A stretch of DNA of 64,000 nt from Clostridiales bacterium (GCA_029226975.1 JAQXZB010000063.1:1-64000), one strand, 5' to 3'; shown: positions 53,433 to 62,094, counted from the first letter of the stretch. Program-made: numbers and translations. The notes: generated by a model from the letters alone, not told the origin.

Positions 53433-54253
53433 GCTCTTTTACCCGCTCTTAGGGCGAGCCTTTGTCTTAGCTTTTCGACCTCCTCCTCGCTTACAGTGGT
53501 CATATGCGAGCGGCGGCAGTCCTTAACATGCTCCAAAAGCTCAAGTCCTCTTTGATAATCGCCCATTGCCTCGGCAATCTGAGCCCCGTGGTAGTATGCC
53601 TCCACAAAGAGGGGACTTTCCTCAATGATTTTATCGGAAAGCTCCTTTGCCTTTTCGTATTTTCCCTGACGGTAATAGCAAATTGACAGATTATCCCGTA
53701 TATCCCTGTCCTCATCGTTATACTCATAGGCCTCTTCGCAAAAGCGCGTTACTTCGTTTAAATTCTTGTTTGTCAGAAGCTTAAAGAAGCCGAGCATTGC
53801 GTACATGGTTGTATTTTTATAGCCGTCATTAAACATTTCCTCAGCGTCCTCTATCGCCTCGTCCAGTCTGCCGGTTTTATAATAAATCATGCATCTTTGC
53901 TGCTTTGCCATGTTGCGGTATTCCTCTTTTTTAAGACGGCTTACCCTAATTACCGGGTTTAACAGATTTTCCGCCTCCTCGAAATCACCGGTGCGCATAA
54001 GCACATACACATAATTTAAGCGTATCTGCAGCTTTGCCCTGCCTGTGTCCATTGCCTTTTTGTAATTGCGCTTTGACTCCTTAAAATCTCCCGCTTCAAA
54101 CGCCTTTTGAGCCTTAACTGCCCAAAAGGTCGGAATATACTTGTATACCGCATAAGCTATCACTATTGCACACGCAAGCAGTCCCAGTGCCAAATTTGTT
54201 TTAAACGCCAGAAAAATAATGACAGCCGCGCATATTACATAAAGTATTCCCAT
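53429..54253 (-). CDS. Membrane-anchored TPR-repeat protein
   Basis: 274 residues. Two N-terminal hydrophobic helices (about 1-18 and 21-40) followed by TPR-like helix pairs from about 45 to 255 (AQKAFEAGDFKESKRNYKKAMDTGR, YYRQGKYEKAKELSDKIIEESP, YYHGAQIAEAMGDYQRGLELL). Probably a scaffold facing the cytosol. No enzyme motif. Role unknown; it lies between asnS and rarA in the same direction. Confidence 0.85.
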   Translation of the reverse strand: MGILYVICAAVIIFLAFKTNLALGLLACAIVIAYAVYKYIPTFWAVKAQKAFEAGDFKESKRNYKKAMDTGRAKLQIRLNYVYVLMRTGDFEEAENLLNPVIRVSRLKKEEYRNMAKQQRCMIYYKTGRLDEAIEDAEEMFNDGYKNTTMYAMLGFFKLLTNKNLNEVTRFCEEAYEYNDEDRDIRDNLSICYYRQGKYEKAKELSDKIIEESPLFVEAYYHGAQIAEAMGDYQRGLELLEHVKDCRRSHMTTVSEEEVEKLRQRLALRAGKRA

Positions 54254-54268
54254 AATTCCACCACCATA

Positions 54269-55660
54269 TTAAAATTCCGCTGTTCCGACGGTTCTCGGGA
54301 ACGGAAGCACATCTCTGATGTTTGACATTCCCGTAATATACATAACGGCTCTTTCAAAGCCCAGACCGAAGCCCGCGTGCTTATTTGTGCCGTATTTTCT
54401 CAAATCGAGATACCAGCTGTAATCCTCCTCATTAAGACCCAGCTCCTTCATTCTCGAAACGAGCACATCGTAATTTTCCTCTCTCTGGCTTCCACCTATT
54501 ATCTCACCAACACCCGGAACAAGCACGTCCATTGCCGCAACGGTTTTTCCGTCATCGTTGAGCTTCATGTAAAACGCCTTTATCTCCTTGGGATAATCGG
54601 TCACGAATACCGGACGCTTGAATATTTTTTCCGTAAGGTATCTTTCATGCTCGGTCTGCAAGTCGCAGCCCCATTCAACCTTGTAGTCAAATTCCTCGTT
54701 ATGCTCCCTTAAAAGCTCCACCGCCTCGGTATAGGTAACATGGGCGAACTTGTTTGAAACAACGTTGTTAAGTCTTTCAAGCAGACCCTTGTCAATGAAG
54801 CGGTTAAAGAACTCCATTTCCTCCGGCGCATTTTCAAGACAGTAGTTTATAATGTATTTGAGCATATCCTCGGCAAGCTCCATATCGTCCGCCAAATCGG
54901 CAAACGCCATCTCCGGCTCAATCATCCAAAATTCCGCCGCGTGACGTGTTGTGTTGGAGTTTTCGGCTCTGAAGGTGGGACCGAAGGTATAAACGTTTCT
55001 AAACGCCATACAGAAGGTTTCCACATTAAGCTGACCGCTTACCGTAAGGTTTGTGGGCTTGGAGAAGAAATCCTTTGAATAATCGACCGAACCGTCCTCC
55101 TTCTTTGGAAGCTTGTCCGGGTCAAGGGTTGTTACCCTGAACATCTCGCCCGCGCCCTCGCAGTCGCTGCCCGTAATAATCGGAGTATGCACATACACAA
55201 AGCCCCTCTCGTTAAAGAACTGATGAATTGCGTAAGCAATCATGGAGCGCACTCTAAATACCGCCGAAAAGGTATTGGTTCTCGGGCGCAGATGCGCTAT
55301 CGTCCTTAAAAATTCGGGACTGTGTCTTTTCTTTTGCAGCGGATAATCCGGCGTAGAGGGTCCGTCCACAATTACCGAGGACGCCTTCAGCTCAAAGGGC
55401 TGCTTAGCCTGAGGAGTCGGCTCCAAAATTCCCGTTGCGGTAATTGCCGCGCCTACGTTAAGCTTTGACAGCTCCGTAAAATTATCAAGCTTCGCATCCT
55501 CTATGACTATTTGCAGGTTCTTGAAAAAGCTTCCGTCATTTAATTCAATAAACCCGAAATTCTTTGATACACGGATGGTTCTGACCCACCCCGAAACTGT
55601 GACTTCCTTATTCTCATAATCAATCGTATCTCTGAATAATCCCTTTATAACTGCCTTCAT
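54269..55660 (-). CDS. asnS: Asparaginyl-tRNA synthetase
   Basis: Class II synthetase, 463 residues: OB-fold anticodon domain (about 1-110, [25 protein letters not shown]) and catalytic domain with motif 2 [26 protein letters not shown] and motif 3 [14 protein letters not shown]. The N-terminal insert and absence of an Asp-specific signature support Asn. Located 18 bp after asnA, giving a local route from aspartate to Asn-tRNA. Confidence 0.96.
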   Translation of the reverse strand: MKAVIKGLFRDTIDYENKEVTVSGWVRTIRVSKNFGFIELNDGSFFKNLQIVIEDAKLDNFTELSKLNVGAAITATGILEPTPQAKQPFELKASSVIVDGPSTPDYPLQKKRHSPEFLRTIAHLRPRTNTFSAVFRVRSMIAYAIHQFFNERGFVYVHTPIITGSDCEGAGEMFRVTTLDPDKLPKKEDGSVDYSKDFFSKPTNLTVSGQLNVETFCMAFRNVYTFGPTFRAENSNTTRHAAEFWMIEPEMAFADLADDMELAEDMLKYIINYCLENAPEEMEFFNRFIDKGLLERLNNVVSNKFAHVTYTEAVELLREHNEEFDYKVEWGCDLQTEHERYLTEKIFKRPVFVTDYPKEIKAFYMKLNDDGKTVAAMDVLVPGVGEIIGGSQREENYDVLVSRMKELGLNEEDYSWYLDLRKYGTNKHAGFGLGFERAVMYITGMSNIRDVLPFPRTVGTAEF

Positions 55661-55678
55661 AAATAATAATCCTTTCTG

Positions 55679-56686
55679 TTATATCAAATGTATACCGTTT
55701 TTGGTACATTCCTCAATCATGTCGTCGGGCCATACGGACGCCTGTACCTCGCCTATATGCGCCTTTTCGAGCATAAACATACACAGGCGCGACTGACCTA
55801 TGCCGCCGCCTATGGTGTAGGGTAGTTCTCCGTTTATAAGCTTTTTGTGGAATTCAAGCTCTAACCGCTCCTCGCAGCACTCTTTTTTAATCTGGGCCAG
55901 AAGCGCTTCCTCGTCAACTCTTATACCCATGCTCGACAATTCAAAGGAAATGTCAAGAAGCGGATAATAAACGAGTATATCGCCGTTTAATTCCCAATCG
56001 TCATAATCCGGCGCTCTGCCGTCATGGCGCTCGCCCGACTCAAGATATTTGCCGACCTGCATTAAAAATACAGCCTTCTTTTCCCTCAAAAGCTCTCTTT
56101 CCCTCTCCTTCGGTGAAAGGTCGGGATACATATTGTAAAGCTCCTGAGTTGTGACAAATTCAATTTCTTTGGGGAACATACATTCAAGTTCCGTATACTT
56201 CTGGCAAATGATTGCGTTTGTGGCAACCATTGATGTGTAGATCTTTTTTACAAAGCTTTTTAAGGTTTCAACCGTTCTTTCATTTTTTTCGATAACGGCC
56301 TCCCAGTCCCACTGGTCAACATATATCGAGTGCAGGTTGTCCACCTCCTCATCGCGCCGTATGGCGTTCATATCCGTATAAAGACCCTCGCCGGGCTTAA
56401 AGTTATACTTTGCCAAGGTCTGTCTTTTCCACTTAGCCAGTGAATGAACGATCTCCAGCTTTTCGCCGCCCAAACAGGGAACGTCAAAGGAAACCGGACG
56501 CTCCACGCCGTTTAGATTATCGTTAAGACCGCTTTTTGGTCTTACAAACATCGGCGCGGAAATACGCTGCAAATTAAGCGCGTTTACCAGTTCTCTTTGG
56601 AAGGTTGCCCTTATGCTTTTTATTGCTCTTTCTGTTTTTCTGCCATCAAGCTTAGACTGATAGCCCTTAGGTAACATCAACGACAT
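55679..56686 (-). CDS. asnA: Aspartate--ammonia ligase (AsnA)
   Basis: Ammonia-dependent asparagine synthetase, 335 residues, structurally a class II synthetase fold. Family blocks: LVNALNLQRISAPMFVRPKSGLNDNLNG, RRDEEVDNLHSIYVDQWDWE and GELPYTIGGGIGQSRLCMFMLEKAHIGEVQ. Full length. It precedes asnS, pairing asparagine supply with its charging. Confidence 0.97.
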   Translation of the reverse strand: MSLMLPKGYQSKLDGRKTERAIKSIRATFQRELVNALNLQRISAPMFVRPKSGLNDNLNGVERPVSFDVPCLGGEKLEIVHSLAKWKRQTLAKYNFKPGEGLYTDMNAIRRDEEVDNLHSIYVDQWDWEAVIEKNERTVETLKSFVKKIYTSMVATNAIICQKYTELECMFPKEIEFVTTQELYNMYPDLSPKERERELLREKKAVFLMQVGKYLESGERHDGRAPDYDDWELNGDILVYYPLLDISFELSSMGIRVDEEALLAQIKKECCEERLELEFHKKLINGELPYTIGGGIGQSRLCMFMLEKAHIGEVQASVWPDDMIEECTKNGIHLI

Positions 56687-56721
56687 AATTAAATACCCCT
56701 TTGCATTTATTCATTGTTGTT

Positions 56722-56889
56722 TTATTCTTTGTATTCTATGCTTTCAAGAGTTTGGCGGAAATTTTCCCTTACCGCCGCCAGGTACTGTGCCCTAAGCTCT
56801 GCTCTTTCCCGCTCCTCTTGGGGCGTAAGCCCCGACTCCTTTGCCTTTTTGGCAAGCTCGTTAATTCTTGCAATCTTTTTTGTGTCCAT
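56722..56889 (-). CDS. DUF896 (YnzC) family small protein
   Basis: A 55-residue basic helical-hairpin protein: ARINELAKKAKESGLTPQEERERAELRAQYLAAVRENF is the DUF896 signature. Function unknown; in Bacillus a relative is under SOS (LexA) control, but no LexA box was recognised here. The ATG at 56889 sits after AAGGAGGAGG; the ORF track adds 11 codons. It heads the asnA-asnS-TPR-rarA-nadE run. Confidence 0.88.
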   Translation of the reverse strand: MDTKKIARINELAKKAKESGLTPQEERERAELRAQYLAAVRENFRQTLESIEYKE

Positions 56890-56927
56890 AACCTCCTCCT
56901 TAGAGTATGCATAATGCTTCATTCTCT

Positions 56928-56956
56928 ATTGTACTCCATTTCCGTATAAATTTCAA
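56928..56956 (-). promoter_or_regulatory. Promoter of the DUF896-asnA operon
   Basis: TTGAAA (56951-56956), 17-bp spacer, TACAAT (56928-56933), leftward, 38 bp before the DUF896 ATG. Confidence 0.72.
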
Positions 56957-57026
56957 GAGGACAATCTCATTTTTTTATATTTTTTCATAATATACATTAC
57001 AATCCGCAAGAAAGGAGGATATAACA

Positions 57027-57146
57027 ATGGGAGAGTTTTGTGAAGAGAGGCACCACTGCGGCAATAAAGGCTGCGATTTTGATCTCGATATGATTATCTG
57101 GGTTTTAATCATAATCGTTATCGTTACCTGCATGTGCAATAACTAA
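57027..57146 (+). CDS. Small Cys-rich single-span membrane peptide (39 aa)
   Basis: Too short for the ORF track. ATG preceded by AGAAAGGAGGATATAACA, an excellent ribosome site. The product has a polar head with three Cys and a His pair (CEERHHCGNKGCDFDLD) then a 13-residue hydrophobic stretch (MIIWVLIIIVIVT) and the tail CMCNN. A bidirectional terminator follows at once, so it is a complete single-gene unit. I do not recognise it; size and make-up recall small sporulation or membrane peptides. A CATAATATA upstream matches the sigma-E/K -10 form CATANNNTA but lacks a clear -35. Confidence 0.7.
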   Translation: MGEFCEERHHCGNKGCDFDLDMIIWVLIIIVIVTCMCNN

Positions 57147-57150
57147 GCAC

Positions 57151-57186
57151 AAAAATCCGCCGCGGCTCTGCCGCGGCGGTGTTTTT
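57151..57186. terminator. Bidirectional terminator between small peptide gene and M42 gene
   Basis: CCGCCGCGGC-TCT-GCCGCGGCGG stem of 10 bp (57157-57179), followed by TGTTTTT on the plus strand and, in the other direction, by TTTTT. It ends both the convergent small gene and the M42/murD transcript. Confidence 0.92.
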
Positions 57187-57187
57187 C

Positions 57188-58162
57188 CTATAATTCCTCT
57201 ATAGTCCTGTATAAAAGCTCCGCGCAGGCGTCAATATCCGACTTGTACGCCAACTCCGAGGGCGAATGTATATACCTGGTGGGGACGGATATTCCTCCGG
57301 TTTTTACTCCGGCACGCACAAGCTGCATTGCGCCCGCATCAGTGCCGCCGTCCGCCATGATTTCAAGCTGATATGGTATTTCGTATTTCTTGGCCGTATT
57401 TTTCATAACCTCTCTTATATGAGCGTCACACAAAACCGAGCGGTCCATTACCTTTATCGCCGCGCCGCCGCCGAGCTTTACCGCCATCACCGGTGCCTTG
57501 GGAGTATCGCCCGTATCCGTAACGTCAACCGCTATCGCATACTGCGGGTCTATGTCAAAGGCCGCGGCTTTGGCGCCGCGCAGACCGACCTCCTCCTGGA
57601 CGGTGAACACAAAATACAAATCCTTGCCGCCGCTTAATCGCTCCATTGCCCGAAGCGCCGCAAAGCAGCCTGCCCGATTATCGAGGGCTTTTGAAATAAC
57701 CGCATTTTGACTTTCATACATCGCACCCACAAAGGCGGCTCTGTCGCCTATGCTGACAAGCTTCTCTGCCTCGGCGCGGTTTTTTGCGCCTATGTCTATA
57801 TACAGCGTGTCAAGCTTTACCTTCTCCTTAAGCTCCTCTTCCTCGCTGCCGATGACGCCGATTATGCCGTTCTTAAACCGAACCTTAGCCCCGGCAAGCC
57901 TTTGGGTATATAATCCGCCTACCCCGCCGAATCGCAAAAAGCCCTTTTCATCGATATATGTTATGATTATTCCTATTTCGTCCATATGCGCCGCCACCAT
58001 TATCCGCGCACCGTCTCCGGCTTTGTGCGCAATCAAGCTGCCGAGCGCGTCAGTGCGTGTTTCATAGCCCAGCTTTGCCGCGTGGGCTTCTATAAGGGCG
58101 CGAATGTCCTCCTCGGCTCCCGAAACCCCGTCTGTTTGGGTCAGCTTATTCAATAATTCCAT
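57188..58162 (-). CDS. M42 family aminopeptidase, copy 1 (intact)
   Basis: Co- or Zn-dependent, TET-type aminopeptidase, 324 residues. All five metal ligands and both catalytic residues are seen: His59 and Asp61 in AAHMDEIG, Asp161 in ALDNRAG, Glu190-Glu191 in VQEEVGLRGA, Asp213 in AVDVTDTGD, His299 in RYIHSP. Cytosolic; it should trim peptides. Start is the ATG at 58162, nine bases after GGAG; the upstream ATG abuts the SD. It overlaps the end of the second copy by 17 bases. Endoglucanase labels for this family are old misannotations. Confidence 0.93.
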   Translation of the reverse strand: MELLNKLTQTDGVSGAEEDIRALIEAHAAKLGYETRTDALGSLIAHKAGDGARIMVAAHMDEIGIIITYIDEKGFLRFGGVGGLYTQRLAGAKVRFKNGIIGVIGSEEEELKEKVKLDTLYIDIGAKNRAEAEKLVSIGDRAAFVGAMYESQNAVISKALDNRAGCFAALRAMERLSGGKDLYFVFTVQEEVGLRGAKAAAFDIDPQYAIAVDVTDTGDTPKAPVMAVKLGGGAAIKVMDRSVLCDAHIREVMKNTAKKYEIPYQLEIMADGGTDAGAMQLVRAGVKTGGISVPTRYIHSPSELAYKSDIDACAELLYRTIEEL

Positions 58163-59156
58163 CTGTATCATCTCCGTTAATCAGTATTCTTAAAAGCTCG
58201 CAGGCAGCTTCAATATCCGAAAGTGCCGCAAGCTGCACCGGGGTATCGGCATATCTTACGGGAATTTTTACGGCGGCGCATTTTTTTGCACCTGCGCCGT
58301 ACTGAAGCGCAAAATCTCCGAACACATCCGTATTGCTTTTTATCTGATGCTTGATATTATTTTTCTCCGCAATATGATTTAATGTCCCCACAATTTTAGT
58401 GTCCCCTATCATTTTTTTGTCCGCACATTCGATTATCACGCCCTCATTAAGCTGCGGACCGCGGCTTTCTTTTACCCCGTACATATCCGTGCTTGGAACG
58501 GTGTCTGCCAAAACAGTCAAATCCGCGTCTATCCTGTGGGCGGCTGCGGCCGCACCTCTTGAGCCTATCTCCTTTTGAACGGTAAAAACAAAATATGTGT
58601 CATAGCGGGGTTTTTTCTCCATTGCGCGCATAAGGCAGTAAACTCCCGCTCTCGACAAAGCCTTGCCCTTTACCATTCCGCCGATTTCACGAAATTCGGT
58701 ATCAAGGGTCAAATAATCACCCTTGTCAACAAGGAGCATTGCATCTCCCCTGCTCTCCTCACCGATGTCTATAAACAAATCCTTTACCTTTACTATGTTT
58801 TTTCTCTCATCAGGCTTTTGCAGATGAATTGCTTTCATTCCTATTACTCCGGGGATTTTATTATTGATTTTTACCCGTTTTGAAATAATGCTTATAGGGT
58901 CGATGTTTCCCGCATTCTTGAATTTTATATAGCCTTTTTCGGTAAAATCGCTTACAATAAAGCCGCTTTCATCCATGTGGGTTATTACGGCAAGCTTTTT
59001 ATCATGCCTTTCTCCCCGCACAAAAGCCGTCAGATTTCCCATTATATCAACGGTTATTTCATCGGCGTTTATATTGCTTTTTATATATTCCCTAAGCCTT
59101 CCCTCATCTCCGGCTACCGCGTGAATTTCGCTTATATCCTTTAATTGTACAGCCAT
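58146..59156 (-). CDS. M42 family protein, copy 2 (probable pseudoenzyme)
   Basis: 336 residues, homologous to its two neighbours over the whole length, but with a damaged active site. His60/Asp62 (THMDESG), Glu196 and Asp218 are kept. The bridging-metal Asp motif ALDxRAG has become ALSRAG (about 166-171, one residue shorter), the general-base Glu is Lys195 (VQKEIG), and the last metal His is lost (RYADTP at 301-306). The frame is open and the SD (GGGGA) good, so it is made but should not hydrolyse peptides. A structural or regulatory partner of the flanking copies is inferred. Confidence 0.9.
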   Translation of the reverse strand: MAVQLKDISEIHAVAGDEGRLREYIKSNINADEITVDIMGNLTAFVRGERHDKKLAVITHMDESGFIVSDFTEKGYIKFKNAGNIDPISIISKRVKINNKIPGVIGMKAIHLQKPDERKNIVKVKDLFIDIGEESRGDAMLLVDKGDYLTLDTEFREIGGMVKGKALSRAGVYCLMRAMEKKPRYDTYFVFTVQKEIGSRGAAAAAHRIDADLTVLADTVPSTDMYGVKESRGPQLNEGVIIECADKKMIGDTKIVGTLNHIAEKNNIKHQIKSNTDVFGDFALQYGAGAKKCAAVKIPVRYADTPVQLAALSDIEAACELLRILINGDDTDGIIE

Positions 59157-60169
59157 TTTATGTTCCCCTCCATATCGGCAATAAATTTTTCAATCAAATC
59201 CGCCGTACTTTGCACATCCTCCAAAACCAGAGTTTCCACCGAGGTGTGCATATATTTTAAGGGAATTGAAATAAGCGCTGTCGCAATACCGTCTTTTGCT
59301 GTCTGAATTTCCCATGCGTCCGTTCCGGTATCGCCGCCCTCTATTTCAATATCTGTTTTTATACCGTACATTTTTGCGGTTTTAACAAGCCGCTTTACCA
59401 TTGCCGGGTGCAGATTGGGTCCCTTTGCGATAATCGCTCCCGAGCCGCCCTCAAAAGCACCGGTACTGTTGTCGGGAGTTACGGCATGGGTTACATCTAC
59501 GGCTATTGCCATGTCGGGATTTACTCCGTATGCCGCAGTTTTTGCACCGCGGCAGCCCACCTCCTCCTGAACTGCCGCTACGGCATAAACATCTATATTC
59601 AATTTAGTGTCCCCAAGAGCCTTAAGCGCCAAAATCAGTGCCGCAACTCCGGCGCGGTCGTCAAGAGTTTTTCCGCTCCACTGACCTGCTCCGATTTTTC
59701 CCACAGACTGAGCGATTGTTACGCTGTCGCCTACGCTTACAAGCTCCTTTACCTTGTCCGCACAAAGTCCAGTATCTATCGCCAAATCCTTTACTGGGGC
59801 GGTTTTGCCCTCCTCCCGCAGATATGCGGGCTTTACTCCGATAACGCCCCAAATATCCTCTTTTCCATGAACGACTACCTCCAGTGAGGGCAGTATGCGG
59901 TTATCCACTCCGCCCACGTTCGCAAAGGTAAGATAGCCCTTTTCATCGACAGAGGTAACAATAAGACCTATTTCGTCCATATGCGCTTCAATCATTATCG
60001 AGGGCGCACCCGTATTGCCGCAGCTTTTTTTTGCAATAACATTTCCCAGCGCGTCAATTTTTACCTCATCGGCATATTCACCGAGCATTTGGGCTATTTC
60101 CCTGTTAATGCGGTACTCAAAGCCCGATATTGCCCGCATATCACTTAATTTCTTTATAGTTTGTATCAT
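59141..60169 (-). CDS. M42 family aminopeptidase, copy 3 (intact)
   Basis: 342 residues, TET-type aminopeptidase with a complete site: AHMDEIG (His63), TLDDRAG, VQEEVGCRGA, AVDVTH and LKYMHTS. The specificity loop differs from copy 1 (EGGDTGTDAWEIQ against DGGTDAGAMQ). AAGGG lies before the ATG. It starts 10 bp after murD and overlaps copy 2 by 16 bases, so all four genes form one coupled unit. Confidence 0.93.
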   Translation of the reverse strand: MIQTIKKLSDMRAISGFEYRINREIAQMLGEYADEVKIDALGNVIAKKSCGNTGAPSIMIEAHMDEIGLIVTSVDEKGYLTFANVGGVDNRILPSLEVVVHGKEDIWGVIGVKPAYLREEGKTAPVKDLAIDTGLCADKVKELVSVGDSVTIAQSVGKIGAGQWSGKTLDDRAGVAALILALKALGDTKLNIDVYAVAAVQEEVGCRGAKTAAYGVNPDMAIAVDVTHAVTPDNSTGAFEGGSGAIIAKGPNLHPAMVKRLVKTAKMYGIKTDIEIEGGDTGTDAWEIQTAKDGIATALISIPLKYMHTSVETLVLEDVQSTADLIEKFIADMEGNIKWLYN

Positions 60170-60179
60170 TTAGTGTCCC

Positions 60180-61541
60180 TTATTTAAGCTCATTTACAAG
60201 CTTTTTAAAGAGTTTTCCCCTCTCCTCAAAATTTTTGAACATATCAAAGCTTGTGCTTGCAGGCGAAAGCAGCACAACATCGCCGGGCTTTGCCTTGGCT
60301 TTGGCGGTATTTACCACATCCTCGTAATTATCAAGCTTGATTATTTCGGGTTTTTCATCGGTTTTTGCCGCCAAAACAGCCTCCTCTATTTTTGGGGCTG
60401 TCGCTCCGATTAAAATCAGTATTTTCGCACTCCTTGCTATAGGCTCGCCGACCTCGTCATAGGGAATCCCCTTATCCTTGCCGCCGCTTATCAGAATAAC
60501 CTTATCTTTAAATACATTTAAAGTGTTTATGGTTCTGTTGGGGCTTGAATCAATGGAGCTGTTATAATACTTAACTCCGTCAAGCACCCGCACAAGCTCA
60601 ATTCTGTGCTCCACACCGCCGAAGTCCTTTGCAATCTTTACTATATTTTCATCATCCACAAGTCCCTCGACAGCCGCAATTGCCGCCATGTAATTCTCAA
60701 CATTGTGCATACCCGGAATTTTTATGTCCCCGATATTTAAAACGGCGTCCTCACCTCTTTTTATAACGTCACCGTCAAGGTATACGTCCGCTTTTTCGGC
60801 TCTTGAGAAGTATTTTTGTGTCCCTTTTGCTTCTTTGCCTATTGCTTTTGTTACTTCGTTGTCCAGATTTAAAATCAGCTTATCCGCATCAGTTTGATAA
60901 AGCATTATATTTTTCTTCGCGTCTATGTATTCCTCATAGCTCTTGTGCATATCCAGATGATTTGGCGAAATATTGGTGATTACCGCAATTTCGGGGGATT
61001 TTCTCATTGTGTGAAGCTGAAAGCTTGAAAGCTCTAAAATAACCCAATCGTCCTTTTCCATCTCGCCGGTCATGGTAAGCAGCGGATTTCCTATATTTCC
61101 GCCGAGCCATGTTTTGTGTCCCTGAAGAGTCATCATTTTATGGATAAGAGTTGTGGTGGTGGTTTTTCCGTCACTGCCCGTTACGGCAATTATATGGGAC
61201 GGGCATACGTCAAAAAATACCTCCATTTCGGAAGTAACAACCGCTCCCCGCTCTCTTGCCGCATTAAGCTGGGGAATATCAAATCTCATTCCCGGTGTTT
61301 TAAATGTCACCTCACCGTCTATATTCTCAAGATAATCCGCTCCTAAGCTGAGCTTTACTCCAAGGCCTTCCATTTCGGCGCATACCTCGCCCAATTCTTC
61401 GCGGCTGCGCTTGTCACAGGCGGTAACCTTTGCTCCTATGGCGGCAAGATATTTTATAAGCGGCTTATTTGAAATGCCTATGCCTATTACCGTTACCTTT
61501 TTACCCTTTATGCTGTTTTGAAATTCTTCTAATTTTGTCAT
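60180..61541 (-). CDS. murD: UDP-N-acetylmuramoyl-L-alanine--D-glutamate ligase
   Basis: Peptidoglycan precursor ligase, cytosolic, 453 residues. N-terminal Rossmann part with TVIGIGISNKPLIKYLA, ATP loop VTGSDGKTTTTTLIHKM (about 110-126), ELSSFQL, ITNISPNHLDMHKSYEEY, and NSSIDSSPNRTINTL near the hinge to the C-terminal domain. The active-site stretch is NSSIDSSPN where many MurD have NDSKATN, as in some Clostridia. The ATG at 61541 follows GGAG; the ORF track adds eight codons. Heads the M42 unit. Confidence 0.94.
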   Translation of the reverse strand: MTKLEEFQNSIKGKKVTVIGIGISNKPLIKYLAAIGAKVTACDKRSREELGEVCAEMEGLGVKLSLGADYLENIDGEVTFKTPGMRFDIPQLNAARERGAVVTSEMEVFFDVCPSHIIAVTGSDGKTTTTTLIHKMMTLQGHKTWLGGNIGNPLLTMTGEMEKDDWVILELSSFQLHTMRKSPEIAVITNISPNHLDMHKSYEEYIDAKKNIMLYQTDADKLILNLDNEVTKAIGKEAKGTQKYFSRAEKADVYLDGDVIKRGEDAVLNIGDIKIPGMHNVENYMAAIAAVEGLVDDENIVKIAKDFGGVEHRIELVRVLDGVKYYNSSIDSSPNRTINTLNVFKDKVILISGGKDKGIPYDEVGEPIARSAKILILIGATAPKIEEAVLAAKTDEKPEIIKLDNYEDVVNTAKAKAKPGDVVLLSPASTSFDMFKNFEERGKLFKKLVNELK

Positions 61542-61548
61542 TTTAATT

Positions 61549-61583
61549 CTCCGTTCCTCCGCCATGCTTTGAGGGCGGTATCA
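61549..61583 (-). repeat. SD-proximal GC hairpin element (murD)
   Basis: Minus-strand CCGCC...GGCGG hairpin (10-nt loop) followed by AGGAACGGAG, the SD of murD. Same layout as the tagO, glnS and ktrA elements, with less sequence identity. Confidence 0.35.
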
Positions 61584-61593
61584 ATATATAATT

Positions 61594-61622
61594 ATTTTAC
61601 CATATTATTCCTCTAAAATCAA
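61594..61622 (-). promoter_or_regulatory. Promoter of murD-M42 operon
   Basis: TTGATT (61617-61622), 17-bp spacer, TAAAAT (61594-61599), leftward, 53 bp before murD. Confidence 0.62.
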
Positions 61623-61630
61623 GGCTTATA

Positions 61631-62053
61631 TCACTTAAAAACCAAAACTCCGGCAATCATCAGCGCAAGTCCGACATATTTGTTCCATGAAAACGCAATT
61701 TTTTCACTGCCCATAAGCCCGAAGCAGTCAATCAGTGCCGCGACCGCAAGCTGCGATATTAAAATAACCGAAATTGCCATTGTGGGGCTTAATTTGTTTA
61801 TCGCAAGCATTACCGTTACGGTTATTACCACGCCCAAAACACCGCCGAGCCAGTAAAGCTTATTAACCTGTGAAATCTGCCATATACTGCCCTTGCCCCA
61901 AATCAGCATGATAATTACCGACAGCACAAGCGCCGTTCCCTGCACAAAGACGTTTGCCTCATAAAAGCCCGCCTTTTCGCCCAGTCTTGTATTCATTACG
62001 CCCTGAACGCTCATTGCGGCTCCCGCCGCTATGGAATATATTATTCCCAACAT
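61631..62053 (-). CDS. DMT-superfamily YdcZ (DUF606) transporter
   Basis: 140 residues, five hydrophobic helices, starting MLGIIYSIAAGAAMSVQGVMNTRLGEKAGFYEANVF, the DUF606 signature. Members work as homo- or heterodimers with another half-size protein; only one is present here. Substrate unknown. The ATG at 62053 has GAGGTG in range; the ORF track adds three codons. The SD lies in the 3' arm of the hairpin that follows the GH43 gene. Confidence 0.85.
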   Translation of the reverse strand: MLGIIYSIAAGAAMSVQGVMNTRLGEKAGFYEANVFVQGTALVLSVIIMLIWGKGSIWQISQVNKLYWLGGVLGVVITVTVMLAINKLSPTMAISVILISQLAVAALIDCFGLMGSEKIAFSWNKYVGLALMIAGVLVFK

Positions 62054-62088
62054 AAAAATCACCTCACAGATATTATGAGATGATTTTT
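62054..62088 (-). terminator. GH43 terminator hairpin that contains the ydcZ SD
   Basis: Minus-strand AAAAAUCAUCUCA pairs with UGAGGUGAUUUUU (one G-U) around a 9-nt loop. The U-rich 3' arm could terminate, and GAGGTG within it is the SD of the next gene, so the same hairpin may block its translation in read-through RNA. Confidence 0.65.
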
Positions 62089-62094
62089 CATTAT

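Noticed and set aside
60180-61541. MurD active-site variation (NSSIDSSPN) as loss of function
   Set aside because: The same region varies among clostridial MurD and all ATP-loop and Lys/His blocks are present.
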